Shown here in pieces: positions 55,201 to 63,576 of a stretch of 64,000 bases of DNA. This stretch comes from Burkholderia sp. WP9 (GTDB lineage Bacteria > Pseudomonadota > Gammaproteobacteria > Burkholderiales > Burkholderiaceae): contig NZ_FNTG01000001.1 of assembly GCF_900104795.1 (NCBI RefSeq), positions 186,001 through 250,000 of the forward strand, written 5' to 3'. Position numbers and translations under genes: made by a program. The notes under the pieces were generated by a model. It was not told where the DNA came from and did no database searches. It worked only from the letters and a program-made list of their open reading frames with translations. The first letter of the stretch is position 1, and every line of letters starts with the position of its first letter.

Positions 55201-56117
55201 AACTGGACGAGGGCAAAACGTCCAGAGTAGTTGCCCGGGACCTGAATCTTCCACTTGAAACGGTACGGGGGGTGGCCAATGAGCACCGGATGGCAAGGGA
55301 TTCGCTGGCGAGCGAACTTCTAGCCAAAGGCAAATCTCCTGAAGAGGTGGCTGACTCCCTGGACATGCATCCGGAATATGTGAGGCGCCTGACGCACGGC
55401 GGACCCGAGAGTACACACGACCTACATTTCACGTCGAAAGACCGGGATGCGGCAATGGACATGTTCGAAAAGGGTTATGACAAAGAGGAGGTTGCCAGAA
55501 AACTCGGCATCTCCCCATGGAAGGCACGCAGTCTTGTGAAGGAATTCCAGACGCAAAGCATGCACTCTGTCACGTCCGAGCAACTCGACGATATCGCGCG
55601 AATACTCAGCAACGTGAACTACAGCCTGACGACCGGCGATTTCGCCCAGGCAACCGCCTTGCCCGAGAGCACGATCGCGCTCGTCGAGCAGGAATATGCG
55701 GGTGGCTTCATAGCGCCCTCGCGGTCGCCTCAACCGGGCACGTCCTCTGCCATGTCGCCGGGTGCCATCTACCATTACGAATGGATTCCTCCACTCTCGC
55801 CGGAGCAGGAAATCGAGGCAGTTCGTGCAATGAATGAAGGCGATAGTCTCGAGGACGTGGCTGCGCAACTCAAGCAACCTTACGCGGCGATTGAGCGTTT
55901 GCACGAGGGGGATCTGCCCCTTCTCGCGCCGCAGGACGAAGCCATTGACGCCTCCCCGGCAGCACTGCCTCATCCGGCCACGACTGCGTTCAGCGAAGCG
56001 GATCGAACCGAGATTCGAATTCTGGCGCAAAGGAGCGGCGTGAGCGCGTCATTCATTGCCAATCTGATTGGCGCACCCGTGGAAGACGTTCAGACAATAT
56101 TGGACTCGACTCCCTGA
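52245..56117 (+). CDS. 1290-residue protein with about eleven tandem HTH-like units
   Basis: ATG 52245 lies 9 bases after GGAG (cggagtctggaaaa). Residues 1-145 are Pro/Ala/Ser/Arg-rich and disordered, without a Sec signal. Residues 146-480 are helical with heptad-like Glu/Lys/Leu patterns. Two hydrophobic stretches follow at about 482-520. A beta-rich block lies at about 612-705 (SMASYADPGVSLKDLRPGS, then DRYIELGGAAYHVRFD). From 711 to 1287 HTH-like units follow one another every 42-75 residues: 711-754, 766-808, 821-863, 876-918, 925-966, 976-1015, 1018-1050, 1063-1100, 1110-1150, 1185-1222 and 1250-1287. Most open with Ser/Thr-x-E-x-R and contain IAxxLGIS-xxTV. The first eight look most regular. 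The N-terminal layout recalls large secreted effectors or toxins; this is inference. The function is not known to me. Confidence 0.85.
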   Translation: MTISPASGWTSPVRDDFSRQNRETEKPKPADHAPPDPTLARPIAALAAAKQSEARAPRPWFSTSAALLSRQTSGEALLAHVARTAHAKARGDTLEVPLGQRRSPRAVSAHAGALAGRVPHGLHGTLPAAAADPQQATPTARALPNASLEEFKALNTNFDTLDGEAHRSSEANSRIAQKIEARIQQEMTGYPPQVIQLQERQTHLQGMLAELPDSERQFYSGVLATLGVAYQLETDQDKRYAINEKLTGLENAVREGVSRVRNDPVERVLGQFNPPMGEAYLNKEDRERVGHLATLREAFLGAADAGEREDLFAEASDLKSKLQGRISVEIGKRQRVENARWKEANGEVDRILQEAQAQTDPARRYELIGRQLFQINPGQDELKDKVVLAFTQRMHDSPQWRGTLDIWHDQVSGPLNAHSVGAAKRYTDILGDLPPVSADYVRDLSDRYNAVLKDVTYKDYSITPAARAEKTAGQVLEGVERVLLGLTPLAPLADLQPSTLPDNVRMGLDYGSALLGLLGGEGWGIAREIGLSGKALSAAARDAEAVNMAGEAGDSAGRGLIQAAGEGIVEGRQAEQSLSRDAQAAEKALREQTVAEAGPAVDPISLLARQSVGDSPYGSMASYADPGVSLKDLRPGSTRGILVDAKGDRYIELGGAAYHVRFDRDTESWRVFSKGADLKPQYPVRLNETSHQWELDGEVGLRGGAPGKKMSPEVRQELIRLLKEKELSIGQIAKRFGISDSTVRRLADSEKITGVRAVYKPKVPVTDEMRREVIKLLREGQLLQVQIANQLGISEMTVSRIAAVAGVRSIARRAFPQRAITPELRLKAIQLLEKGELSHRQIARELGISLFTVNNIAKKQNIPLTAAASLRNLKTSPGDREKIIERLKEGMTSREIVAQTGASQSNVSLIARQAGLAPPLPKGVTPEQIDQIFALNDQGKNTGEIAGAVKLSKGKVRDVLANYNANTYKRSWWDTTPENRTAAIQQLDEGKTSRVVARDLNLPLETVRGVANEHRMARDSLASELLAKGKSPEEVADSLDMHPEYVRRLTHGGPESTHDLHFTSKDRDAAMDMFEKGYDKEEVARKLGISPWKARSLVKEFQTQSMHSVTSEQLDDIARILSNVNYSLTTGDFAQATALPESTIALVEQEYAGGFIAPSRSPQPGTSSAMSPGAIYHYEWIPPLSPEQEIEAVRAMNEGDSLEDVAAQLKQPYAAIERLHEGDLPLLAPQDEAIDASPAALPHPATTAFSEADRTEIRILAQRSGVSASFIANLIGAPVEDVQTILDSTP

Positions 56118-56132
56118 GCACTCCGACATCAA

Positions 56133-56170
56133 ATGAGAAAGCGCTTGCCAGGTGTCGGGCGCTTTCTCAT
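56133..56170 (+). terminator. terminator after the HTH-array gene
   Basis: ATGAGAAAGCGC and GCGCTTTCTCAT form a perfect 12-bp stem with a 14-base loop, 16 bases after the stop codon. The T-rich part lies in the descending arm rather than after it, so termination may be partial. Confidence 0.6.
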
Positions 56171-56251
56171 GGCGGGGCCGCGCAGCGGCGCGCCTGAACA
56201 GGCATGGACAAACGCGCCGCGACGACAAAAAAGCCATTCCTCCCGGGGGCA

Positions 56252-56257
56252 TATAAT
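56252..56257 (+). promoter_or_regulatory. -10 box of uvrD
   Basis: TATAAT 30 bases before the uvrD start codon. The -35 region 16-18 bases upstream is not a good match. A short leader of about 23 bases would result. Confidence 0.4.
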
Positions 56258-56286
56258 GTCGAACGATCTGCCGCCCCTCCAGAAAA

Positions 56287-58638
56287 ATGCCCGACCTGCT
56301 AGCCAATCTAAACCCCGAACAACACGCCGCCGTCACGCTCCCTAACGAGCCGGCGCTCATTCTCGCCGGCGCGGGCAGCGGCAAGACCCGCGTGCTCATC
56401 ACGCGTATTGCGTGGCTGATCCAGCACGGGCTGGCGTCGCCCGCCACGATTCTGGCGGTGACCTTCACCAACAAGGCGGCCCGCGAAATGATGTCGCGTC
56501 TGTCGGCGCTCCTGCCGATCGACACGCGCGGCATGTGGATCGGCACCTTCCACGGTCTGTGCAACCGCATGCTGCGCGCGCATCATCGCGACGCGGGCCT
56601 GCCGGCCACTTTTCAGATTCTCGATACCGCGGACCAGCTCTCCGCGATCAAGCGTTTGATGAAGGGCCTCAATATCGACGATGAAAAGTATCCGGCGAAA
56701 AATCTCCAGTACTTCATCAACAACGCGAAGGAACAAGGGCTGCGGCCGAAAGACGTCGACGCCACCGACAACTTCAACCGCAAATTCGTCGAACTCTACG
56801 AAGCCTACGACCAGCAGTGCCAGCGCGAAGGCGTCGTCGACTTTCCTGAACTGCTGCTGCGCTGCCATGAACTGCTCGCGCACAATCCGCCGCTGCGCGC
56901 CCACTACCAGGCGCGCTTCCGACACATTCTGGTCGACGAGTTCCAGGACACCAACAAGCTGCAATACGCGTGGCTCAAGCTGCTGGCGGGCCAGACCAAT
57001 TCGATCTTCGCTGTCGGCGACGACGACCAGTCGATCTACGCCTTCCGCGGCGCGAACGTCGGCAACATGCGCGACTTCGAACACGAGTTCAACGTGCGCC
57101 ACCTGATCAAGCTCGAACAGAACTACCGCTCGCACGGCCATATTCTCGACGCCGCCAATCAGCTCATCGCCAACAACTCGCGGCGGTTGGGCAAGAATCT
57201 GCGTACTGACGCGGGTCACGGCGAACCGGTGCGCGTGTATGAATCCGCGACCGATACGCAGGAAGCCGGCTGGATCGTCGAGGAAATCAAGGCGCTGATC
57301 AGCACCGGCACGTCGCGCAGCGAGATCGCGATCCTGTACCGCAGCAACGCCCAGTCGCGCACGATCGAGCACACGCTGGTCAACGCGGGTATCGCCTACC
57401 GCGTGTACGGCGGCTTGCGCTTTTTCGAGCGTCAGGAAGTCAAGCACGCGCTCGCCTATCTGCGCCTGATCGACAATCCGAACGACGACACCGCGTTCGC
57501 GCGCGTCGTCAATTTCCCGACACGCGGCATCGGCGCGCGTTCGATCGAACAGCTCGCGGACGCGGCGCGTCTGTACAACTGCTCGATGGCCGCGGCGATT
57601 CCGTATGTGGCGGGCAAGGCGGGTTCGAGTCTCGCGGGCTTCGCCAATCTGGTCGGCAAGATGCGCGCGGAAACGCAGCAGATGAGCCTGCCGGAAACCG
57701 TCGAGTACGTGGTTCGCACAAGTGGTCTATCGGAGTTCTATCAGAACGAACGCGAAGGCCAGGACCGGCTGGAAAACTTGCAGGAACTGGTCAACGCGGC
57801 CGCGGCGTTCGTCAGCGAAGAGGGCTACGGCATGGACACGCCGGCGCGCTCCATTCCGCTGCGCCCCGGCGCGACCGCCGCACCCGAACTGGTGGTTGCC
57901 ACGGACGACCCGAATACCGTCGTGCTGGACGCACCCGGCATCGCCGATCCGGCGCAAAACCCGGACACCATGACGCCGCTCGCCGGTTTTCTGTCGCACG
58001 CGTCGCTCGAAGCGGGCGACAACCAGGCGCAAGCCGGCCAGGAAGCCGTGCAACTCATGACAGTGCACGCGGCCAAGGGCCTCGAGTTCACGGCGGTATT
58101 CATCACCGGTCTCGAAGAAGGGCTGTTCCCGCACGAGAACAGCGCGATGGAATCGGACGGTCTGGAAGAAGAGCGCCGCCTGATGTACGTCGCGATTACG
58201 CGGGCGAAGGAGCGCTTGTATCTGTCGTTCGCGCAAAGCCGCATGCTGCACGGCCAGACCCGTTACAACATCCGCTCGCGCTTCTTCGACGAACTGCCGC
58301 AGGAAACGCTCAAGTGGCTCACGCCGAAGGTCGAGGCGGGCGCGCGCTGGGGCGGCCGTTCGGACAACGCGGGCTATGGGCGTGACTGGTTCGCGCGGCC
58401 GGGTTATACGGGACCGGCATCGTCGACACCCGCGCAGTTGCCTGCGTTCGCTAATGAACAGCGTGCGGCGGAAACGGGTTTCCGGGTCGGCCAGCAGGTG
58501 TTCCACACCAAGTTCGGCGAAGGCACGATTACCGCGCTCGAAGGCGGCGGCACCGACGCGAAGGCGCAGGTCAAATTCAAACGGCACGGCGAGAAGTGGC
58601 TGGCACTCGCCGTCGCCAAATTGCAGGCGGTGGAATGA
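56287..58638 (+). CDS. uvrD: UvrD/PcrA superfamily I DNA helicase
   Basis: 783 residues. ATP-dependent 3'-5' helicase of nucleotide-excision and mismatch repair. Motif I is AGAGSGKT (about residues 28-35), followed by VTFTNKAAREMMSR, VDEFQDTNKLQ, GDDDQSIYAFRGA, EQNYRS, VQLMTVHAAKGLEF and RRLMYVAITRAKERL. The C-terminal extension with VGQQVFHTKFGEGTI is the tudor-like domain. Both ends are intact. Its stop codon overlaps the next gene by ATGA. Confidence 0.96.
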   Translation: MPDLLANLNPEQHAAVTLPNEPALILAGAGSGKTRVLITRIAWLIQHGLASPATILAVTFTNKAAREMMSRLSALLPIDTRGMWIGTFHGLCNRMLRAHHRDAGLPATFQILDTADQLSAIKRLMKGLNIDDEKYPAKNLQYFINNAKEQGLRPKDVDATDNFNRKFVELYEAYDQQCQREGVVDFPELLLRCHELLAHNPPLRAHYQARFRHILVDEFQDTNKLQYAWLKLLAGQTNSIFAVGDDDQSIYAFRGANVGNMRDFEHEFNVRHLIKLEQNYRSHGHILDAANQLIANNSRRLGKNLRTDAGHGEPVRVYESATDTQEAGWIVEEIKALISTGTSRSEIAILYRSNAQSRTIEHTLVNAGIAYRVYGGLRFFERQEVKHALAYLRLIDNPNDDTAFARVVNFPTRGIGARSIEQLADAARLYNCSMAAAIPYVAGKAGSSLAGFANLVGKMRAETQQMSLPETVEYVVRTSGLSEFYQNEREGQDRLENLQELVNAAAAFVSEEGYGMDTPARSIPLRPGATAAPELVVATDDPNTVVLDAPGIADPAQNPDTMTPLAGFLSHASLEAGDNQAQAGQEAVQLMTVHAAKGLEFTAVFITGLEEGLFPHENSAMESDGLEEERRLMYVAITRAKERLYLSFAQSRMLHGQTRYNIRSRFFDELPQETLKWLTPKVEAGARWGGRSDNAGYGRDWFARPGYTGPASSTPAQLPAFANEQRAAETGFRVGQQVFHTKFGEGTITALEGGGTDAKAQVKFKRHGEKWLALAVAKLQAVE

Positions 58639-59564
58639 GCGGGGCGGGCATGGGCACGCCGGAGATGAGCGGGGCCGGCGCAGCAGCGACTGACGCAGGC
58701 GCGACCGGCACAAGAGTGACCGGCGCGGGAGCGGCTGACGCGGGCACGATGGCCGCGCGCACGTCCGCGATCGACCCGAGCCTCGGTGGCGCTTCGGTTT
58801 CGCATCGGCCGCTCGGGATTCTGGCGGCTTTGCCGCAAGAACTCGGCGATCTGCTCGAAGCAATGCGCGCCGAGGCCGGCGTGCGCACCATCACGCACGG
58901 TCAGCGCGACTATCACTTAGGCACCGTGCACGGTGCGCCATGCGTGGTCACGCTGGCGCGCGTCGGCAAGGTTGCGGCGGCGGCCACGGTCAGCGCCCTG
59001 ATCCATGCGTTCGACGTCGAAGCCATCGTGTTCACCGGCGTGGCCGGCGGCGTCGGGGCCGAGGTGCGGGTGGGCGATATCGTCGTCGCCGACACGCTGC
59101 TTCAGCACGATCTCGACGCGTCGCCGTTGTTTCCGCGTTTCGAAGTGCCGTTGCTGGGCGTCTCGCATTTCAGCGCCGACGCGGCGCTCGCCGCGCAACT
59201 CGCCGCGGCCTGCGAATGCTTCGTCGCGGAAGAGGGCGCGGCCTCGGCGGCGCGGTTCGGTACGCGTGAGCCGCGCGTGCATCGCGGTTTGATCATCAGC
59301 GGCGATCAGTTCGTGGCGAGCGCAGCGGGCGTTCGGGCTTTGCGCGAGGCGCTGCCGAACGCGCTCGCCGTGGAGATGGAAGGCGCGGCAATCGCGCAGG
59401 TCTGTCACGAATACGGCGTGCCGTGCGCGGTGGTCCGCACGATCTCGGATACCGCCGACGATCATGCGCCGGCGTCTTTCGTGTCGTTTCTCACGGAGAT
59501 CGCCGGGACATATTCGAACGCGATTCTGACGCGGTTTCTACAGGCGCGGATTTCAGAGGGCTGA
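58635..59564 (+). CDS. MTA/SAH nucleosidase-like protein with low-complexity N-terminus
   Basis: 309 residues from ATG 58635, which overlaps the uvrD stop codon as ATGA. ATG 58749 (MAARTS) is an alternative. Residues 1-45 are Gly/Ala/Thr repeats. From about residue 59 (RPLGILAALPQELGDL) it is the phosphorylase/nucleosidase fold: VFTGVAGGVG, ISGDQFVAS, VEMEGAAIAQVC and RTISDTADDHA, the last with the catalytic Asp. It would cleave methylthioadenosine or S-adenosylhomocysteine to adenine and the thio-ribose. The initial segment resembles the MFS loop repeat in composition. Confidence 0.83.
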   Translation: MSGAGMGTPEMSGAGAAATDAGATGTRVTGAGAADAGTMAARTSAIDPSLGGASVSHRPLGILAALPQELGDLLEAMRAEAGVRTITHGQRDYHLGTVHGAPCVVTLARVGKVAAAATVSALIHAFDVEAIVFTGVAGGVGAEVRVGDIVVADTLLQHDLDASPLFPRFEVPLLGVSHFSADAALAAQLAAACECFVAEEGAASAARFGTREPRVHRGLIISGDQFVASAAGVRALREALPNALAVEMEGAAIAQVCHEYGVPCAVVRTISDTADDHAPASFVSFLTEIAGTYSNAILTRFLQARISEG

Positions 59565-59645
59565 TGATCGGCGTCGAACGCGTATTGGCGCTGCCGACCG
59601 CGACGGCGGGCATCGACCCACCGCGCCCACCGCGCACGTTCCCGG

Positions 59646-61550
59646 CTATTTAACCCCGGTGTCGTCCAGTGCTTCGCGCACCTGCTGCAATGCGGACGGA
59701 TCTTCAATGGTCGGCAAGTCGCCTGGCTCGCGGCCTTCGGCGAGTGCCGCAATCGCGCGGCGCAGCAGCTTGCCGGAACGCGTCTTCGGCAGCATCGACA
59801 CCACCACGACCCGCGTCGGCCGCGCAATTGCGCCGAGCTGGCGGTCCACCGTCGCCATCAGCTCGGTTTCCAGCTTGCTGCGCTTCCTGGCGTCCGCGTA
59901 AGCCTGCGCGTCGCGCAGCACCACGAAGGCCATCGCCGCCTGGCCTTTTAACGCGTCCGTCACGCCGACCACCGCGACTTCCGCGACGGCCGCGTGGCTC
60001 GACAACGCCTCCTCGATCTCACGCGTGCCGAGCCGATGGCCGGCGACGTTGATCACGTCGTCGGTGCGGCCGAGGATCGTCACGTAACCGTCTTCGTCCT
60101 GCACGCCCCAGTCGAACGTTGAATAAACCTGCTGGTTCGGAACACTCGACCAATACGTGCTGACGAAGCGCCGGTCGTCGCCCCACACCGTCGACATGCA
60201 GCCCGGCGGCAGCGGATAGGCCAGCGTGAGCACGCCCTTTTCGCCGGGCGGGCAAGGCTCGCCGGTCAACTCGTTGCGCAAGGTCAGATTGAAACCCGCC
60301 GACGGCACGCCCGGCGAGCCGAGCTTGGTGGGCAGCGCTTCGACACCTCGCGGAATGGCGAGCATCGGCCAGCCGGTCTCGGTCTGCCAGTAGTTATCGA
60401 TCACCGGCTTGCCGAGCGCGTCCGAGATCCATGCGGCGGTCGGTTCGTCGAGCGGTTCGCCGGCGAGGAACAACGTGCACAGGCTCGACAGATCGGCCTT
60501 CTTCAGGAACGCCGGGTCCTGCTTTTTCAGCACCCGCAAGGCGGTCGGCGCGGTGAACATCAGATTGATCTTGTGATGCTCGACGAGCCGCCACCAGATG
60601 CCGCCATCCGGACGAATCGGCGTGCCTTCGTACATCACCGTGGTGAGGCCCGCGATCAGCGGCGCGTAGACGATATAGCTATGGCCGACCACCCAGCCCA
60701 CGTCCGACGCGGTGAACATCGTGTCGCCCGGCTTGCCCTGGAAGATATGCTCCATCGACGCCGCTAGCGCGACCGCATAGCCGCCGACGTCGCGTTGCAC
60801 GCCCTTCGGCTTGCCGGTCGTGCCCGACGTGTACAGCACATAGGAAGGCTCATTCGATTCGAGCCACTCGCACGGCACGTGGGCATCGAAGAACTTTTCG
60901 CGCAGAGGCTCGTAGGCGACCAGGTAGCTGGCGTTCAGGCGCTCGGGCGCTAGCTGCCGGTCGATCAGCAAGACGCGCGGCGTCTTGTGGTTCGCGCGTG
61001 CGAGCGCTTCGTCCATCAGCGGCGTGTAGTCGATCACCTTGCCGCCGCGCGCGCCCGCGTCGGCGGTGACGATCAGCACGGGCTTCGCGTCGTCGATGCG
61101 GGCCGCGAGGTTGGGCGCCGCGAAGCCGCCGAACACCACCGAATGAATCGCGCCCAGCCGCGCGCAGGCGAGCATCGCGAACAGCGCCTCGGGGATCATC
61201 GGCAGATAGAGCAGGACCACGTCGCCGCGCTTGACGCCGAGCGAGCGCATGACGGCGGCCATCCGGTTAATCTCGGCGTACAACTCGGCGTAGGTGTAGC
61301 GTCGCTCGATGCCGGTTTCCGTCGAGACATAGACCAGCGCGTTCTGCTGCGCGCGCTCGACCAGATGCCGGTCCACCGCGTTATGACACAGATTCGTACG
61401 ACCGCCGACGAACCAGCGCGCGAACGGCGGATTCGACCGGTCGAGCACCGTGTCGAACGGCGTCTGCCAATGGATGCGCCGCGCTTCTTCGCGCCAGAAT
61501 GCTTCGGGATGCTCGATCGAACGGCGGTGGAAGTCGCGGTAGCTGGTCAT
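59646..61550 (-). CDS. prpE: propionyl-CoA synthetase
   Basis: 634 residues from ATG 61550 after AAGGA. ANL-family ligase that activates propionate (or acetate) with ATP and CoA. The AMP-binding motif is YTSGTTGKPKGVQRD, then DNYWQTETGWP, GRTDDVINVAGHRLGTREIEE and the C-terminal TRSGKLLRR with the Lys acetylation site. RWFVGGRTNLCHNAVDRH suits PrpE rather than Acs. No prpBCD is adjacent. Confidence 0.92.
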   Translation of the reverse strand: MTSYRDFHRRSIEHPEAFWREEARRIHWQTPFDTVLDRSNPPFARWFVGGRTNLCHNAVDRHLVERAQQNALVYVSTETGIERRYTYAELYAEINRMAAVMRSLGVKRGDVVLLYLPMIPEALFAMLACARLGAIHSVVFGGFAAPNLAARIDDAKPVLIVTADAGARGGKVIDYTPLMDEALARANHKTPRVLLIDRQLAPERLNASYLVAYEPLREKFFDAHVPCEWLESNEPSYVLYTSGTTGKPKGVQRDVGGYAVALAASMEHIFQGKPGDTMFTASDVGWVVGHSYIVYAPLIAGLTTVMYEGTPIRPDGGIWWRLVEHHKINLMFTAPTALRVLKKQDPAFLKKADLSSLCTLFLAGEPLDEPTAAWISDALGKPVIDNYWQTETGWPMLAIPRGVEALPTKLGSPGVPSAGFNLTLRNELTGEPCPPGEKGVLTLAYPLPPGCMSTVWGDDRRFVSTYWSSVPNQQVYSTFDWGVQDEDGYVTILGRTDDVINVAGHRLGTREIEEALSSHAAVAEVAVVGVTDALKGQAAMAFVVLRDAQAYADARKRSKLETELMATVDRQLGAIARPTRVVVVSMLPKTRSGKLLRRAIAALAEGREPGDLPTIEDPSALQQVREALDDTGVK

Positions 61551-61776
61551 CTGCGGCGATCCTTCTGCTGCGTGAGTGAATGCATTCGGCGCGCGTCGCC
61601 GTGCGGCGCTGCGCTGCGCGAGGACAAGGCGGGTATCCGCACAAGCATAGAGCAGGGGTGGCTCGGCGGACAACGCGGGTTCACCATGAGCGATGCGGTG
61701 CGCTGTCGGGCGTGGCAAGGGGCCGCGTCACTAATACGTCGCAGCACCTGAGTTCACGCCAGGATAAAGACAAAGA

Positions 61777-61798
61777 AAAAGGCGCCGAAGCGCCTTTT
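61777..61798 (-). terminator. terminator of the fsr gene
   Basis: AAAAGGCGC and GCGCCTTTT form a stem with loop CGAA on the plus strand (TTCG on the minus strand). The minus strand continues with TTCTTTG. It lies about 30 bases after the fsr stop codon. Confidence 0.8.
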
Positions 61799-61825
61799 CT
61801 CATCAGACCCGAGGTCGGACTGTCT

Positions 61826-63088
61826 TCATGCCTTCGCGCGCTTGCCTTCCACATCCGGCAGAAACACCGTCAGCACGCCGATCAACGGCAGGAACGAGCA
61901 GACCTTGTAGACATACGTGATGCTGGTGGCATCGGCCAGTTGCCCGAGGACGGCCGCGCCGATCCCGCCCATGCCGAACGCGAAGCCGAAAAACAGGCCC
62001 GCCACCATGCCCACCTTGCCGGGGATCAACTCCTGCGCATACACGAGGATCGCCGAGAACGCTGAAGCCAGCACCACGCCGATGATTACCGTCAGCACGC
62101 CGGTCCAGAACAGATTGGCGTAGGGCAGCAGCAGCGTGAACGGCGCCACGCCGAGAATCGAGACCCAGATCACATACTTGCGGCCGATCCGGTCGCCGAC
62201 CGGTCCACCGATCACCGTGCCCGCCGCCACTGCCGCAAGGAACACGAACAGGTGGACCTGCGCGGCCTGCACAGGCAGATGGAATTTGTCGATCAGATAG
62301 AAGGTGAAGTAGCTGTTGATGCTGGCGAGATAGAAGTACTTCGAGAACACCAGCAGAATCAGCACGCCCATTGCGAACATGACCTTGTTGCGCGAGAGCG
62401 TGGCATGACCGGCCGCGCCGCGCGCTTTCTTCACCGACGGATGCTGCTTGTACCAGCGACCGATCTGTGTCAGCACGACGATCGCGACGAGCGCCGCCAC
62501 CGAAAACCACGCAATGCTGCGCTGGCCGTGCGGAATCACGATCAACGCGGCGAGTAGCGGCCCGAGCGACGAACCCGCGTTGCCGCCCACCTGGAACAGC
62601 GACTGCGCAAGTCCGTGACGGCCACCCGACGCCATGCGCGCCACCCGCGACGATTCCGGATGGAACACCGACGAGCCGCAGCCGACCAGCGCCGCCGCGA
62701 CCAGCAGCACGCCGAAATTGGGCGCGACCGACATCAACAGTAGCCCGGCGAGCGTGAAGCCCATGCCGACGGGCAGCGAATACGGCTTCGGATGCTTGTC
62801 CGTATAAATGCCGACGAGCGGTTGCAGCAGCGACGCGGTGATCTGGTAAGTCAGCGTGATCAGGCCGATCTGTCCGAACGACAACGAGAAGTTGTCTTTC
62901 AGCATCGGGTAGATCGCGAGGATCAACGACTGGATCATGTCGTTGAGCAGATGCGAAAAGCTGATTGCGCCGAGCACGGAGTAGACCGTGCGTTGGACCT
63001 TGACGGCCGGCTGCGCAGCGGTGGTGGTGGCGGTTCCGGCGCCGGCTGGTGCGCCGGCGAGGGCGCTTTTATCGAGGCTCGTTTCCAT
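61826..63088 (-). CDS. fsr: Fsr-type MFS efflux pump
   Basis: 420 residues, twelve membrane segments. The sequence matches the fosmidomycin resistance family: SFSHLLNDMIQSLILAIYPMLKDNF, GLITLTYQITASLLQPLVG, SSVFHPESSRVARMAS and LFFGFAFGMGGIGAAVLG. An Ala/Thr-rich 30-residue N-terminus precedes the first helix. Proton-driven export of fosmidomycin or related compounds is the family role. The natural substrate is unknown. Confidence 0.9.
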   Translation of the reverse strand: METSLDKSALAGAPAGAGTATTTAAQPAVKVQRTVYSVLGAISFSHLLNDMIQSLILAIYPMLKDNFSLSFGQIGLITLTYQITASLLQPLVGIYTDKHPKPYSLPVGMGFTLAGLLLMSVAPNFGVLLVAAALVGCGSSVFHPESSRVARMASGGRHGLAQSLFQVGGNAGSSLGPLLAALIVIPHGQRSIAWFSVAALVAIVVLTQIGRWYKQHPSVKKARGAAGHATLSRNKVMFAMGVLILLVFSKYFYLASINSYFTFYLIDKFHLPVQAAQVHLFVFLAAVAAGTVIGGPVGDRIGRKYVIWVSILGVAPFTLLLPYANLFWTGVLTVIIGVVLASAFSAILVYAQELIPGKVGMVAGLFFGFAFGMGGIGAAVLGQLADATSITYVYKVCSFLPLIGVLTVFLPDVEGKRAKA

Positions 63089-63576
63089 ACGCTAGATGAG
63101 AGAGGAGAAAGAATGATCTGACGCCGCCTATGTGGTGCAAACATCGTTTTCAGCGCTGCGGCATTTCGACGCGGTTTTTGCGAAGTCAGCTATTTGTCGC
63201 AGTTTAATGTGGCCTGAGCGAATTGTAAGGACAAGTTTTGTCGCGAATCGGACATGCGATGTTGATGAGGGCCAGCGTGAGGGCGTCGGAATCGCGCGCC
63301 GCGCGCACCCCGGCGGTGCAAAAACAATTGTGTCTGCCTGACCACGCGCGCACGGCCTCTCGTCTGATAAATGCCGCCCCGGCGATTTTTGGCCATGTAT
63401 AAAACCGATCGCGGGCGCGCGGCTTACGAGGCGGCGCGTCGAGGACCGGGCGACATACGATCGGCATTTCGCGAGCGACGCTAAAGATCGCAGACGTTTA
63501 TGCCGTTGACCCGGAGAGATGAGCAGCAATGCCGGAACCGACCTTTCCGGCAGTTCTACACGTGGGGACGGGGAAT
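63089..63576. other. intergenic region before the chemoreceptor
   Basis: About 490 bases between divergent genes. Only one promoter-like pair stands out on the plus strand (63482-63509, below). No other gene, RNA or repeat is convincing. Confidence 0.5.
63482..63509 (+). promoter_or_regulatory. possible sigma-28 (FliA) promoter of the chemoreceptor
   Basis: TAAAG at 63482-63486 and GCCGTTGA at 63502-63509 resemble TAAA-N15-GCCGATAA. The spacing is one base longer than the classical site and two bases of the -10 differ. It lies 68 bases before the start of the chemoreceptor, a class normally read by FliA. Confidence 0.4.

Noticed and set aside
54361..56117. TAL-effector-type repeats in the HTH-array protein
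   Set aside because: Units are about 42-75 residues, look like HTH, and lack the LTPxQVVAIAS pattern.
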